A stretch of 64,000 bases of DNA from a virus. The notes under the pieces were generated by a model. It worked only from the letters and a program-made list of their open reading frames with translations, was not told where the DNA came from and ran no database searches. The stretch spans positions 1 through 64,000 of IMG/VR virus record IMGVR_UViG_3300022602_003048; one strand, written 5' to 3'. Of this stretch, positions 9,319 through 17,973 are shown one piece after another. The position numbers were made by a program, and so were the translations under genes. Positions within the stretch are counted from its first letter, which is position 1. The number at the start of each line of letters is the position of its first letter.

Positions 9319-10001
9319 TCGATATTAGTAGTTGGGAATATTATTATAAGATAGATCCGATATACAAATCATTAGGTGCATCTAATATGTTATATACTCC
9401 CTTTGTAAGTCCAAATAAAGACATGATGTGCATGAGTTGGGACATAAACAGTCCCTATCAAAAAAACGGTGACGAGCGTCTAACGATTGAATTGATGGAA
9501 TTTTTCTTTGAGAGAGAAGTAAAGCATCTCGATATATTTAAAGATTATCCATGGGCTCCTAAGATATACGATATAGATATTAGCAATATGAAGATAGTTA
9601 TAGAATGGAATAACGGTACAGTAAACGATATACTCTACGGCAATGGTAGAGATTTAGACAATGATTATCCAGGTTGGCAAGAACAGATGTTTTGTATTCT
9701 AAAAGATATAGTAGATGCTGGATATTATAAAATGGCATTGTACCCTCATTGCTTTTTCTTTGATCAAGATAATAGGATGAAAACTTTTGATTTTTATTCT
9801 TGTTTAAGCCGTGAAGAACGTTATTTGGAAAAGAAGAAGATAGCAGGAATGTTAGGAAAACAGTCTGCACCTAGATTCGATGAAGCCACTACAGACGGTA
9901 TAGTAGATTTTGAGATATTTTTTAAAAGGACGCTATCGACCCATCTAAAATGGCCAGGTGATCCGTTGCCTGCATTTTATAAGAGGATATTTAATGACTA
10001 G
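9315..10001 (+). CDS. Kinase-like protein, paralog of 14022-14720
   Basis: A 228-residue protein whose layout recalls a small kinase fold: EREVKHLDIF (helix with Glu), VIEW (hinge-like), GWQEQMFCIL, then LYPHCFFFD and MKTFDFYS where kinases have the catalytic and DFG-type segments. The paralog at 14022-14720 repeats this order (QREVKFLSLM, DWQEQMIVII, MHPSSYFLI). Neither shows a clear HRD or glycine loop, so kinase activity is speculative and they could be pseudokinases. It sits between two oxygenase genes and overlaps both by a few bases. Confidence 0.5.
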   Translation: MIDISSWEYYYKIDPIYKSLGASNMLYTPFVSPNKDMMCMSWDINSPYQKNGDERLTIELMEFFFEREVKHLDIFKDYPWAPKIYDIDISNMKIVIEWNNGTVNDILYGNGRDLDNDYPGWQEQMFCILKDIVDAGYYKMALYPHCFFFDQDNRMKTFDFYSCLSREERYLEKKKIAGMLGKQSAPRFDEATTDGIVDFEIFFKRTLSTHLKWPGDPLPAFYKRIFND

Positions 10002-10545
10002 TTTCAATCGTCTAGGTACCTATAATAAAATTAGTTGGGTTGATGTGACTAGCAATCTATTACATCAAACAGGAATATCAATAACAACAGATCCGTCGAG
10101 GTGGGAACTTGCTACACCCGGATATTTAGAAATATATAAAATTTGGCAAGAAGCATGCTTCAATCCTAATGCTATCAGATGGACTAATTATTACCCAGGC
10201 AAACATTTCCCAAACGATATAATTGATCAGATATGCTCTCATTTGAAAATTGATCATATTAGGTCTTGGATCAGCAGGCTTGATCCTGGATACTTTGCAC
10301 CATGGCATTGGGACGTTGATGATAATGAACAAGAATATCTATCGAAAGGTGAGATACATAGATTTAGCATCTTTGTAGAACCTCCTACATTTGGACATAT
10401 TTTTATATTAGGTAATGATTATCTAATAAACGAACCTGAAGGTTCTATAGTCGGTTGGAAAAATCATAGAGAATGGCATAGCGGAATCAATGCAGGATTG
10501 AAACCAAAATTTATGTTGCATCTATTAGGATATCAGTTGCCATAA
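9994..10545 (+). CDS. Fe(II)/2OG-type oxygenase (aspartyl/asparaginyl hydroxylase-like)
   Basis: APWHWDVDDNE gives the HxD pair and REWHSGINAG the distal histidine, with a strand pattern (HRFSIFVEPP, GHIFILGNDYL, KFMLHLLGY) typical of cupin-fold oxygenases. I start at ATG 9994, which overlaps the upstream stop by 8 nt; the frame opens earlier at 9958. The 3' end overlaps by 13 nt with the convergent oxygenase at 10533-11057, so two oxygenases meet tail to tail. The substrate is unknown. Confidence 0.7.
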   Translation: MTSFNRLGTYNKISWVDVTSNLLHQTGISITTDPSRWELATPGYLEIYKIWQEACFNPNAIRWTNYYPGKHFPNDIIDQICSHLKIDHIRSWISRLDPGYFAPWHWDVDDNEQEYLSKGEIHRFSIFVEPPTFGHIFILGNDYLINEPEGSIVGWKNHREWHSGINAGLKPKFMLHLLGYQLP

Positions 10546-11057
10546 GTTGTTATTTGGAAAGTGTAACGTGTTTTATAACCTATGTTTACACATCCGTGGT
10601 AGCACATAGGGTCTGACCATCTATACAGGTCACCTGCTTTATAGTCTGATATCATCTTGTTATCCCATACAAATATATGTCCAGGTTGGAAATCCTGCAT
10701 AAAGACGGTATAACGCTGTGGATTTGGGGTTTCTATTAGATGTGGATCAAAATGCATAGCTTGCATTTGTCCGGGCAATAATTTGACAAACCACCAAAGT
10801 TTTTCGCGATCGTCTCCAGGGATATCTGGTAGAGAAAATTTAAAATCCTGCATGTCTCTTGATTTAGAATTAAATTGCTGGAAATCGTGATTGCGATGTG
10901 CATAACCAGGTCTAGCCTTCTCTCGAGCTTCTTCCCATTCGGGACGACCGGTCCATCGTTCTGGTTGCCAGACTGGGGTAGTATCTCCGTCACTTTTTTC
11001 TAGGTGTTCCATCATCTCAGCTGTAATCCATTCTCTTATGTTTCCTAGATAAATCAT
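10533..11057 (-). CDS. Fe(II)/2OG-type oxygenase
   Basis: QAMHFDPHLIE carries HxD, and CYHGCVNIGYKTRYTFQI carries the distal His followed by an Arg that would hold 2-oxoglutarate. GHIFVWDNKMI matches the strand before the turn, as in the neighbouring oxygenase at 9994-10545 (GHIFILGNDYLI), indicating common ancestry. It shares one base with the stop of 11057-11872 and is last in a four-gene minus-strand cassette of two radical SAM enzymes followed by two oxygenases. Confidence 0.7.
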   Translation of the reverse strand: MIYLGNIREWITAEMMEHLEKSDGDTTPVWQPERWTGRPEWEEAREKARPGYAHRNHDFQQFNSKSRDMQDFKFSLPDIPGDDREKLWWFVKLLPGQMQAMHFDPHLIETPNPQRYTVFMQDFQPGHIFVWDNKMISDYKAGDLYRWSDPMCYHGCVNIGYKTRYTFQITTYGN

Positions 11058-11872
11058 TAGTATGACTCCAAATGAGATATTCCTAATTTTTTACGGAAAG
11101 ATTCTGTGAATTTACCGTCTATCCTAAGGCTATAGCTCTGTTCTATGATCTTCTCACCGCCGTGGAAGTCTTGGTCGTTCCACCATGCTGCCCTAGTATT
11201 TAGGTATATCTTGTTTTTATCATCGGGGTCCCATACATAAAATGCTTTTTTAGTATTTGGCCGTATGTGTATGAATTCATTCCGGTGAGGTGTATAGTAG
11301 TCTTTGCTAAAAACACCATTCTTGGCATCTAGATCCCTGTGTTCAAAGGGAATCCCATCTGCTTCGCAATGGAAGAAGATCACGCGACCGATGTGTTCAA
11401 ATATATCATCTGTGATCATTTTCTCAACCCATCTAACTACAGTTGGAAAATAAGCAGCTTCCTCGGTCAGCCTACGAGCCGCTGTGCGATCATCCCAGCT
11501 GCCCTCCTCCCATAAGAAATAATAGATATACGGATCATAAGCACCTAGCGCCATCTTTATGTAGCGAGTAAATTTATTCCTCTGCTTATAATTTTTGATA
11601 TCCTTGAAAAGATCAATACCTCCCTTTTTGATAGGATCGTCGTCGGGTAGTGCTATAAACTCTTCCATAGCCTGGTAAACAGGTTTCCAATTATGCCTAT
11701 AGCTCATATCCTTTAGTTCAAATCCTGGTTTCATCCATGTGCCTTCTTTAGCATATTCTCTCGCCTCAGCGAATCCACGGATGATTTCGGGCTGCATCGC
11801 ATCAAACGCATCCATATCTAAATATTTCTCCATATCAATGTATGGAATATTACCTATTCCTCGTATTGCCAT
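11057..11872 (-). CDS. Fe(II)/2OG-type oxygenase, larger variant
   Basis: The N-terminal half (about 150 residues) has no motif I recognise and is rich in aromatic and charged residues. The C-terminal half shows PFEHRDLD (HxD), KAFYVWDPDDKNKIYLN, WNDQDFHGG (distal His) and QSYSLRIDG, an oxygenase core with a stronger match to the 10533-11057 protein than to TauD. It overlaps the upstream radical SAM gene by 23 nt. Pairing of two oxygenases with two near-identical radical SAM genes suggests that they act in one pathway. Confidence 0.65.
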   Translation of the reverse strand: MAIRGIGNIPYIDMEKYLDMDAFDAMQPEIIRGFAEAREYAKEGTWMKPGFELKDMSYRHNWKPVYQAMEEFIALPDDDPIKKGGIDLFKDIKNYKQRNKFTRYIKMALGAYDPYIYYFLWEEGSWDDRTAARRLTEEAAYFPTVVRWVEKMITDDIFEHIGRVIFFHCEADGIPFEHRDLDAKNGVFSKDYYTPHRNEFIHIRPNTKKAFYVWDPDDKNKIYLNTRAAWWNDQDFHGGEKIIEQSYSLRIDGKFTESFRKKLGISHLESY

Positions 11873-12917
11873 AGTTGTTTATATACTCCTCTGGTATAGT
11901 GTCTAGTAGTGGTAACCCTTTATTTACAGCACCGTCTCGTAAGATCACCTGATGCACTAACGGTGACAATGGCTTTCCTAATAATATGTCTGACCAAGAT
12001 TCTGTCTGTACCTCAGATAAATCTAAAGTCCTAACATCGGGCCACTGTATGATTTTGACCCACAACCCATTTATGTAGGCTGAAAAATGTGACCTGTTTG
12101 ATTGGGTATATTCTTGTTCAAAACTCCAGTCGTATTTTTTACAGAATGATTTAACTTCTTTGACTAAATCTGATAAGAATATCTTTGGCCCACCCGGTGT
12201 CCTGCCTATGTCAGCACCGCAGCGTATCCTATATTGTTGGCATTTTTCTTTGCCAAATTCCTGTATTTCTAGCAGACAATATTCTAGCTGTGACATATCA
12301 TATAGCGTGTAACTGATATTTTTTATAAACATATTTAGATCTTCGCAATTTTTCATCCCTTGTAGTTGCTTTTTACGCACAGCGGCTCCCTGATAGTCTG
12401 GATGATTTAATCCTACCGTCCACCATAGCTGATCTATGTCTCGGAAGCTTTTCGCATATTCGTAATCAGATAAATTTACACCGTTGGTTAGTATGCTTAG
12501 CCTCCTAAATTTCCTAGGCATGTTCCTGATAGCTACGATTAGTTCCGGCAGATCCTTCCTAACGGTAGGCTCTGCTCCGCAGAGAGACATCGAAAATCCG
12601 TCATCGGGCCATCTATCTATCAGCTTGATCAGACTCTCTATAGAAGGATCTCTTGATCTATTATTGGGCATCTGGTAACAGTGTGGACAGGCTAGGTTGC
12701 ATTTGTTGGTGACTTCTAGCAGATAGTGTTCCAAAGGTCGTCTAACGTAATCATAGTTCAGATAAAATTCAGCGTCTGGTTCTACCAGATGCTCGCTATA
12801 TCCGTGTTCGGGGCATTCTTTGCCGAGCCAGATGCTGTCGTCTCTTACAAATCTCTTAGCCGGAACGTGCCTGTAGCAGTGTTCGCATAAGCCTACAGTA
12901 TCTTTGACACTATCCAT
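11850..12917 (-). CDS. Radical SAM protein with zinc-ribbon-like N-terminus (copy 2)
   Basis: The N terminus C11-x2-C14 (CEHCYRHVPA) ... C35-PEHG resembles the zinc-ribbon lead of MoaA-like radical SAM proteins related to tetraether-lipid synthase (Tes); the resemblance is only in this lead. The radical SAM motif C73-x3-C77-x2-C80 (CNLACPHC) follows, then CGAEPTVRKDL in place of the GGEP segment and LSILTNGVNL. It is a tandem duplicate of 12910-13974, with the cysteines at identical positions. ATG overlaps the upstream stop. Confidence 0.8.
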   Translation of the reverse strand: MDSVKDTVGLCEHCYRHVPAKRFVRDDSIWLGKECPEHGYSEHLVEPDAEFYLNYDYVRRPLEHYLLEVTNKCNLACPHCYQMPNNRSRDPSIESLIKLIDRWPDDGFSMSLCGAEPTVRKDLPELIVAIRNMPRKFRRLSILTNGVNLSDYEYAKSFRDIDQLWWTVGLNHPDYQGAAVRKKQLQGMKNCEDLNMFIKNISYTLYDMSQLEYCLLEIQEFGKEKCQQYRIRCGADIGRTPGGPKIFLSDLVKEVKSFCKKYDWSFEQEYTQSNRSHFSAYINGLWVKIIQWPDVRTLDLSEVQTESWSDILLGKPLSPLVHQVILRDGAVNKGLPLLDTIPEEYINNYGNTRNR

Positions 12918-13974
12918 TGTAGCTCCTCTGGTATTTCTCAGGTATAGTATCTAACAATGGCAGATTATTGTTGATAGCACGATCTCTTAGGATTACCTGA
13001 TGGAGCAGTGTTGACATTGGCTTGTTTGAGAGAAGGTCTGCCCACGATTCTGACTGTACTTCCTCTAGATCGATAGTCCTTACATCACACCATTTGATCA
13101 GTTTATGCCTTACGCCATTTATTTTCACAGCATAATGTGTGCGATTCCCCTCAACATTTGATGCTTCGTAAGTCCAATTTTTAGTTATACACAGATCTTT
13201 AGCTGCCTGCACGAGCTCAGAAAGATAGTATTCTCTGTGCTTCTCCAAAGGTGTTCTTCCTATATCTACACCAACCTGTATCCTTGCATTGTCGCAGATA
13301 CCTTTTTTATTAAAATCTTGCATCTCTTCTAGAACATAATCTAACTGTTCAAGGTTAGCTAGCGTATATGTGAAGTTTTTTATTTTTAATCCCAATTTGA
13401 TGCAGTTTTCTACACCCTGCATCTGTCTTTCTCTTATAACTCCGCCGTTGTATTCTGGATGATTTAGTCCTATAGTCCAATGTAGTTTTCCTATATCCTT
13501 AAATCTCTGTGCATATGCTAGCTTCCCTAGATTTATACCATTAGTTACTATAACGATATCTCTTCCTTTGATGGGCAACTGCTGTATAGCCAGTATGAGA
13601 TCAGCAAGATCTCTCCTCACAGTTGGTTCGGCCCCCACGAGAGATACCGGTAATCCATCATCCGGCCATGACAGTATCTTCTCTAATAGAGAATCTATAG
13701 ATGGGTCCCGTGAACTATTCACTGGAATTTGATAGCAATGCGGACAATCTAAGTTGCATCTATTAGTGATATCGAGCCAGTATGAGCTAGGTTTCCTCTT
13801 TTCGTATGCCTGATTTTTATAAAAATCGGAATCTATCTCTATCAGTGTCTCGTGATATCCGTGCTCGCTGCATGTTTTACCTAACCACATCTTGTTATCT
13901 CTCTCAAAACGTGTTGCAGGAACATGTCTATAGCAATGCTCACATAGTGACACAGTATCTTGGATGATGGACAT
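12910..13974 (-). CDS. Radical SAM protein with zinc-ribbon-like N-terminus (copy 1)
   Basis: Same plan as its neighbour: CEHCYRHVPA at 11-20, C35-SEHG, C73-x3-C77-x2-C80 (CNLDCPHC), VGAEPTVRRDL and IVTNGINL. The ends of both copies are alike (VQSESWADLL, HQVILRDRA, LPLLDTIPE). Replacement of the usual GGEP by GAEP in both is a shared oddity. The gene heads a minus-strand cassette; a late-promoter motif TATAAGTA ends 4 nt before its ATG. The duplicates may form a heterodimer or handle two related substrates. Confidence 0.8.
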   Translation of the reverse strand: MSIIQDTVSLCEHCYRHVPATRFERDNKMWLGKTCSEHGYHETLIEIDSDFYKNQAYEKRKPSSYWLDITNRCNLDCPHCYQIPVNSSRDPSIDSLLEKILSWPDDGLPVSLVGAEPTVRRDLADLILAIQQLPIKGRDIVIVTNGINLGKLAYAQRFKDIGKLHWTIGLNHPEYNGGVIRERQMQGVENCIKLGLKIKNFTYTLANLEQLDYVLEEMQDFNKKGICDNARIQVGVDIGRTPLEKHREYYLSELVQAAKDLCITKNWTYEASNVEGNRTHYAVKINGVRHKLIKWCDVRTIDLEEVQSESWADLLSNKPMSTLLHQVILRDRAINNNLPLLDTIPEKYQRSYNG

Positions 13975-13978
13975 TGAT

Positions 13979-13984
13979 TACTTA
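13979..13984 (-). promoter_or_regulatory. Late promoter core TAAGTA, near-leaderless
   Basis: On the minus strand TATAAGTA is followed by four bases and ATG 13974. The spacing matches the class of late promoters seen at 8605, 8647, 22294 and 46859, where transcription should begin at the start codon. Confidence 0.5.
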
Positions 13985-14021
13985 TAAAGAATTTAATTGC
14001 TGCAATTTTTCTTGGATAATT

Positions 14022-14720
14022 ATGTGTATGGATTATGAATACTACTACAATGATGTTCCTGGGAAAGGATTATGTCGCAATAATCTAATCTATACTAGCC
14101 TGATAAGCCACGATAAGAAAACTTTTGTGCAGTGGTACTTCAACGACGGAGTATATCATAAAGGTCAAAATCAGGTAGTTGATCCAGAAAAAATGGATGA
14201 AAAATGGCAGAGAGAGGTAAAATTTCTCTCCCTCATGCAAAAAAATTATCCTGATTTAGTGCCTGAGATACTTGATATAGATTACAAGGAAAGGAAAATA
14301 TATCTAAGGATTGATGGATCAGATTTTTGGCAACGCAGTTTGGACAGAAAATGTAATTTTGATGGTGTATTAGCTGATTGGCAAGAGCAGATGATAGTTA
14401 TAATAAACGCCCATAGTAGCTTAGGATTGCGTAAGTATTCTATGCACCCCAGCAGTTATTTCCTCATCAACGGAAGATTGAAAAGCATCAATTACTTTTT
14501 CACGTATTATAAAAACGAAAAAAATATCAGCATAAAAGAAGTTGAGAGTCATATACACACTACACGACAAGATGAGATAAGGAAAAATTTGAAGACATTA
14601 GGTATTGAATGGGATAAACCACAGCCTTGGAAAACGATGAATAGATTGTGTTGGGAAAGTTTTAGAAATAATTATCCAAATGATTTCATAGATAAGGTAT
14701 TAAATCTAGACAATGTATAA
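14022..14720 (+). CDS. Kinase-like protein, paralog of 9315-10001
   Basis: It contains the same ordered blocks as the 9315-10001 protein: EYYYNDVPG, QREVKFLSLM, PEILDIDYKERKIYLRIDG, DWQEQMIVII, MHPSSYFLI and LKSINYFF. The paralogs are far diverged but collinear. The fold suggests a small kinase or pseudokinase; no catalytic triad is certain. The frame opens at TTG 13974, but I take ATG 14022 (or 14028) because the earlier stretch would overlap the divergent gene start. It overlaps the next gene by 8 nt. Confidence 0.5.
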   Translation: MCMDYEYYYNDVPGKGLCRNNLIYTSLISHDKKTFVQWYFNDGVYHKGQNQVVDPEKMDEKWQREVKFLSLMQKNYPDLVPEILDIDYKERKIYLRIDGSDFWQRSLDRKCNFDGVLADWQEQMIVIINAHSSLGLRKYSMHPSSYFLINGRLKSINYFFTYYKNEKNISIKEVESHIHTTRQDEIRKNLKTLGIEWDKPQPWKTMNRLCWESFRNNYPNDFIDKVLNLDNV

Positions 14721-15300
14721 AATAATAACTTGGACAGAAGATCTAGATTTGTCAAGATTTTATGCGATTGCAGCTGCAAAAGGGTTCGTAAACAATGCCA
14801 GCCAGAAGATGTTGATTGACAGTTTTAAGAACGAAAGAGAAAAGCAAGTTTGGATATTATACTATAATGATAATGCAGTAGGCAGTGTAGCAGCGCATTC
14901 ATTTGATGAGATGGGTGAAAATTGTTACAGGATAGCTGCTAGGACCTGTGTGTTTTCAGATCTGTTACCTAGGAGTGCAGATAGGATAGAAGATGCTGTC
15001 GGTATCGGTGGGCTTAGGACAGTAAAGGGCATTGTGACACACCAGAATGTAACATCGCAGTTTTTAATACCTGCGTGTTTGGAATGGGTACCAAAAGGCA
15101 GCAGTTTATACATAACTTCTAACGAAAACGAAAGCGGAACACAGCGTCTTGTACATCGCATATTTGGACCAGAAATGGAAAAAACCGGACAGATGCGACG
15201 AATAAAAGACATGCAATACAGGGGAACACAGCAAACAGTCTGGCAATTTTTCCCAGATGCATTTTGGGAAACCATAAACAAGTATCCAAGGTGGAAGTAA
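14713..15300 (+). CDS. GNAT-like acetyltransferase (tentative)
   Basis: The 195-residue protein has the look of the N-terminal half of a GNAT fold: QVWILYYNDNAVGSVAAHSF reads as the beta2-beta3 hairpin and RIAARTCVF as beta4. The acetyl-CoA pyrophosphate loop (Q/RxxGxG/A) is not evident; GIGGLRTVKG around residue 97 is the closest. I recall similar proteins in marine phages without a function. It lies between the kinase-like and the large methyltransferase-like gene on the plus strand. Confidence 0.4.
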   Translation: MYKIITWTEDLDLSRFYAIAAAKGFVNNASQKMLIDSFKNEREKQVWILYYNDNAVGSVAAHSFDEMGENCYRIAARTCVFSDLLPRSADRIEDAVGIGGLRTVKGIVTHQNVTSQFLIPACLEWVPKGSSLYITSNENESGTQRLVHRIFGPEMEKTGQMRRIKDMQYRGTQQTVWQFFPDAFWETINKYPRWK

Positions 15301-15301
15301 T

Positions 15302-16708
15302 ATGGTTGATAAATTCATAAAAAAGAACCAAAAAGATATATTATTTTGCATAGTCGATAATCATGATTCCTGTCAAGATGGTTGGTCTAGAGAAATATCA
15401 AAGAATCTATCAGATTTTATGATTTTTAAGATCAATCAACATAGTTATGATATTTTTATAGGAAGCGACGAAGACGATCTTTTAAGATCAGCAGAGGATT
15501 ATAGATATGCAGTAGTAATCGCCTCAGGAACTTCTTTTAAAAGATCTGATCGAATATTCCAAGCAATTGAAGACAAATGCAAAGAAGACTTTTTCCTAGC
15601 TGGACATATATTAGATAGAGAAGAATACTATTATGAATTACATCATCAGTTTTATATAGTCAATTTATTAGAATACAGATCCTTAGGTTGTCCCGATATA
15701 GGTAAAGCAACAGAAGATAAACATACACAGTTCCTTCCAGAAAAAAGTGTTGATTTTTTATATGGTGAGAAAAAAATACCAACATATATAAAACCCGGAA
15801 ACATACTAAAAGAATATACAGGAAAATCACACGGGTGGAATATCTTAGCCGAGGCTCTGCACAATGGAAAAACATTGGTTGATCTAGGAGAAAAAATACG
15901 CAATAATAAGCGGTATTTTTATTATGAATATAATCATGTTTTTATAAAGCATATTCCAGAAGTATTTTATGATCAATTCTTTTGTAATAATTTTTTTGCA
16001 GGATGGAATTCTGATAGAGTGTTAGATAGGATAGATTTTGACGGACCTGTTGAGCAGTATATAACAGTCGGTATTGGGTTTAATTGGATTAAAAATCTTA
16101 TATTATTAGATTACAATTTAGATACTAGAGTAGTTTTTACTGATATAAATTTAAGTTGTTTAACTTTTATGGAAAAAATGATTAGGAATTGGGATGGTAA
16201 AGATTATACAGATTTTTATAAGAAAAATATTCCTAGATTACCAAATGGATTTAGAGAATTAAATGAAGATTATATTAGAGAAGTTGACAGTCAATGGAAT
16301 CAATTTGTTTCAAAATTTACTTCCTGGCATGAAATTTGGAATAAAATACGCCAGCTAAAATATGATTTTGAATTGATAGATTATACTTCAAATTATGATA
16401 TCGATTGGATAGAACCTAACAAAAAAACTTTAATAAATCTAAGTAATCTTTTTAATTATGTTTCTGGATCTCAATCTCAAAGTGTAAAATATCGTATAGC
16501 ATGTGAGAATAGATTAATAAGAAAATTGAAAGATAAAAATCCAGAAATTATATTGATGTTGACTACTAGGGCAGCTGATGGTTTTTCTTCTGATAGAGAC
16601 AGGATTTTGTTAGGTAAAGTATCGGAATATAATTTAACTGATATTAACTTTTTAAAATCGCCAGCATGGCATCTCAACGAATGGTATTCTAATAAAATAT
16701 TAGATTAG
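15302..16708 (+). CDS. Large two-part protein with methyltransferase-like C-terminal half
   Basis: Residues 1-110 look like an alpha/beta domain (KDILFCIVDNH, YAVVIASGTSF). From about residue 240, YITVGIGFNWIKNLILLDYN then TRVVFTDINLSC looks like a Rossmann-type glycine loop and acidic strand end, and ILMLTTRAADG near the end could be a later strand. A SAM-dependent methyltransferase is the best guess. ATG is two bases after the upstream stop; GTGGAAG before it is a weak ribosome site. It converges with 16732-17376, with 23 bases between the stops. Confidence 0.45.
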   Translation: MVDKFIKKNQKDILFCIVDNHDSCQDGWSREISKNLSDFMIFKINQHSYDIFIGSDEDDLLRSAEDYRYAVVIASGTSFKRSDRIFQAIEDKCKEDFFLAGHILDREEYYYELHHQFYIVNLLEYRSLGCPDIGKATEDKHTQFLPEKSVDFLYGEKKIPTYIKPGNILKEYTGKSHGWNILAEALHNGKTLVDLGEKIRNNKRYFYYEYNHVFIKHIPEVFYDQFFCNNFFAGWNSDRVLDRIDFDGPVEQYITVGIGFNWIKNLILLDYNLDTRVVFTDINLSCLTFMEKMIRNWDGKDYTDFYKKNIPRLPNGFRELNEDYIREVDSQWNQFVSKFTSWHEIWNKIRQLKYDFELIDYTSNYDIDWIEPNKKTLINLSNLFNYVSGSQSQSVKYRIACENRLIRKLKDKNPEIILMLTTRAADGFSSDRDRILLGKVSEYNLTDINFLKSPAWHLNEWYSNKILD

Positions 16709-16731
16709 ATAGAACATTAGTATATCGTTAT

Positions 16732-17376
16732 TTACGGTAAATCGTTTAGTGTAATGTATCTTCCGTGTATGTTAGCTTTTTTAGCAGCATCGTCTATAAT
16801 TTTCCTCCATTCTTCAGTAGAATCATATCTTGACACTATGATATGATATCTATCTTGGTTGCTTGTATTGACAAGACGATGATGATAACTTACATTTATA
16901 GTAAATGCATCACCGTCGTTCATTTCTAGATTAGGATGATCGTCTCCCCAATACCATGTACACCCTTCAGGATTATTTAATACCAGGTTTATGTTTTCTA
17001 ATAATCGTGTATTACCGTCACTGTGTAATCCGATGTAACCACCGGCTTCTAATAGCATAAATCTAACCCTACCATAATGTTTAGAGGGAAATCTATTTAA
17101 GAAAAAATCATGTGTAGTTGGACATTCGTATGCTGCTTTTGTCCAGTGCATATCTTTGTCCGCATCTTGTCCACTGCTGTATCCGTATGTTTTCCAACCG
17201 CCGGTTTTGTCTTCTCCTAACCCGTATAATGTTAGAGATTTCCAGCCCTTTGAATCGTCACTTCTGTGATATACAAATCTGTCTTTTAATTTATTTGCTT
17301 CTTTTAGCATTTCTTTATGAGGGAAATCGATATCTAATTTTAAAAATCGAGCTTCTGATTCAAAAAAATGTTTCAC
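16732..17376 (-). CDS. Fe(II)/2OG-type oxygenase, GTG start
   Basis: YIGLHSDGNTRLLENINLVL holds HxD with the following strand, and NVSYHHRLVNTSNQDRYHIIV holds the distal His and Arg, typical of the aspartyl/asparaginyl hydroxylase group. The GTG start (17376) overlaps the TGA of the upstream gene (GTGA), which argues for translational coupling of two different oxygenases. It is 214 residues, a normal size for a single-domain enzyme. Confidence 0.7.
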   Translation of the reverse strand: MKHFFESEARFLKLDIDFPHKEMLKEANKLKDRFVYHRSDDSKGWKSLTLYGLGEDKTGGWKTYGYSSGQDADKDMHWTKAAYECPTTHDFFLNRFPSKHYGRVRFMLLEAGGYIGLHSDGNTRLLENINLVLNNPEGCTWYWGDDHPNLEMNDGDAFTINVSYHHRLVNTSNQDRYHIIVSRYDSTEEWRKIIDDAAKKANIHGRYITLNDLP

Positions 17377-17900
17377 GACAGTATTTTACCTTCAGCGTGT
17401 AATTTTAAAATATCTCCCCAAGGTGCTAATAGGGAAATTTGTAAAGCATCTCTGGTGTTTAAATCATTTCTAACACCATGCAGTATTTGTGCATTGACTA
17501 TAGTAGGACATCTATAATAGTGTTCATATAATATTTTTGTTGGATTTTGATAAGTCCCCTCAGCATAATAGATAGGAGCAAATATTTCCGGCTGTATCGG
17601 AAATATAATAACAGCTTGTCTAACTGCATCTAGGTGTGCATCTAATCCACCATCGGGTGGCATTCTGAGTATCTCAGCTCTTACAATTTTTAAAGCAGGT
17701 GAAAAGATTGAAATTAGTTCTTTGATATAATCATTTTCCATGATTATATCGCCAGAAAGCACGTAATACATAGTATCTTTCTTATCAACAGATACTGATT
17801 TTGTATCCCAATTATCTGCCGAATCGCATATTTCTTTTAGTTTTAATTTATCATATTTGACTTCCGGCAATTCTATCACATATTCGTTTGCGACTACCAA
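17373..17900 (-). CDS. Fe(II)/2OG-type oxygenase, TTG start
   Basis: GGLDAHLDAVRQAVIIF gives HxD, and QILHGVRNDLNTRDALQIS gives the distal His and Arg. IVRAEILRMPPDGG is the strand-turn before the metal pair in this group. Start TTG 17900 has GGAG eight bases upstream, and a late-promoter TAAATA lies at 17919-17924, giving a normal short leader. It is followed by 16732-17376 with a four-base overlap. Confidence 0.65.
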   Translation of the reverse strand: MVVANEYVIELPEVKYDKLKLKEICDSADNWDTKSVSVDKKDTMYYVLSGDIIMENDYIKELISIFSPALKIVRAEILRMPPDGGLDAHLDAVRQAVIIFPIQPEIFAPIYYAEGTYQNPTKILYEHYYRCPTIVNAQILHGVRNDLNTRDALQISLLAPWGDILKLHAEGKILS

Positions 17901-17918
17901 ATGTTGCTCCTTTTGAAA

Positions 17919-17949
17919 TATTTATCAGCTTGTTTTCCGTCAATAAATA
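17919..17949. promoter_or_regulatory. Divergent late promoters with SD-bearing leaders
   Basis: TAAATA on the minus strand (17919-17924) is 18 nt from the TTG at 17900, and TAAATA on the plus strand (17944-17949) is 24 nt from ATG 17974. Both leaders contain a ribosome site: AAAAGGAG on the minus strand and GCGAGGGAAAG on the plus strand. Confidence 0.6.
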
Positions 17950-17973
17950 TCTTTAGATAGCGAGGGAAAGCAC

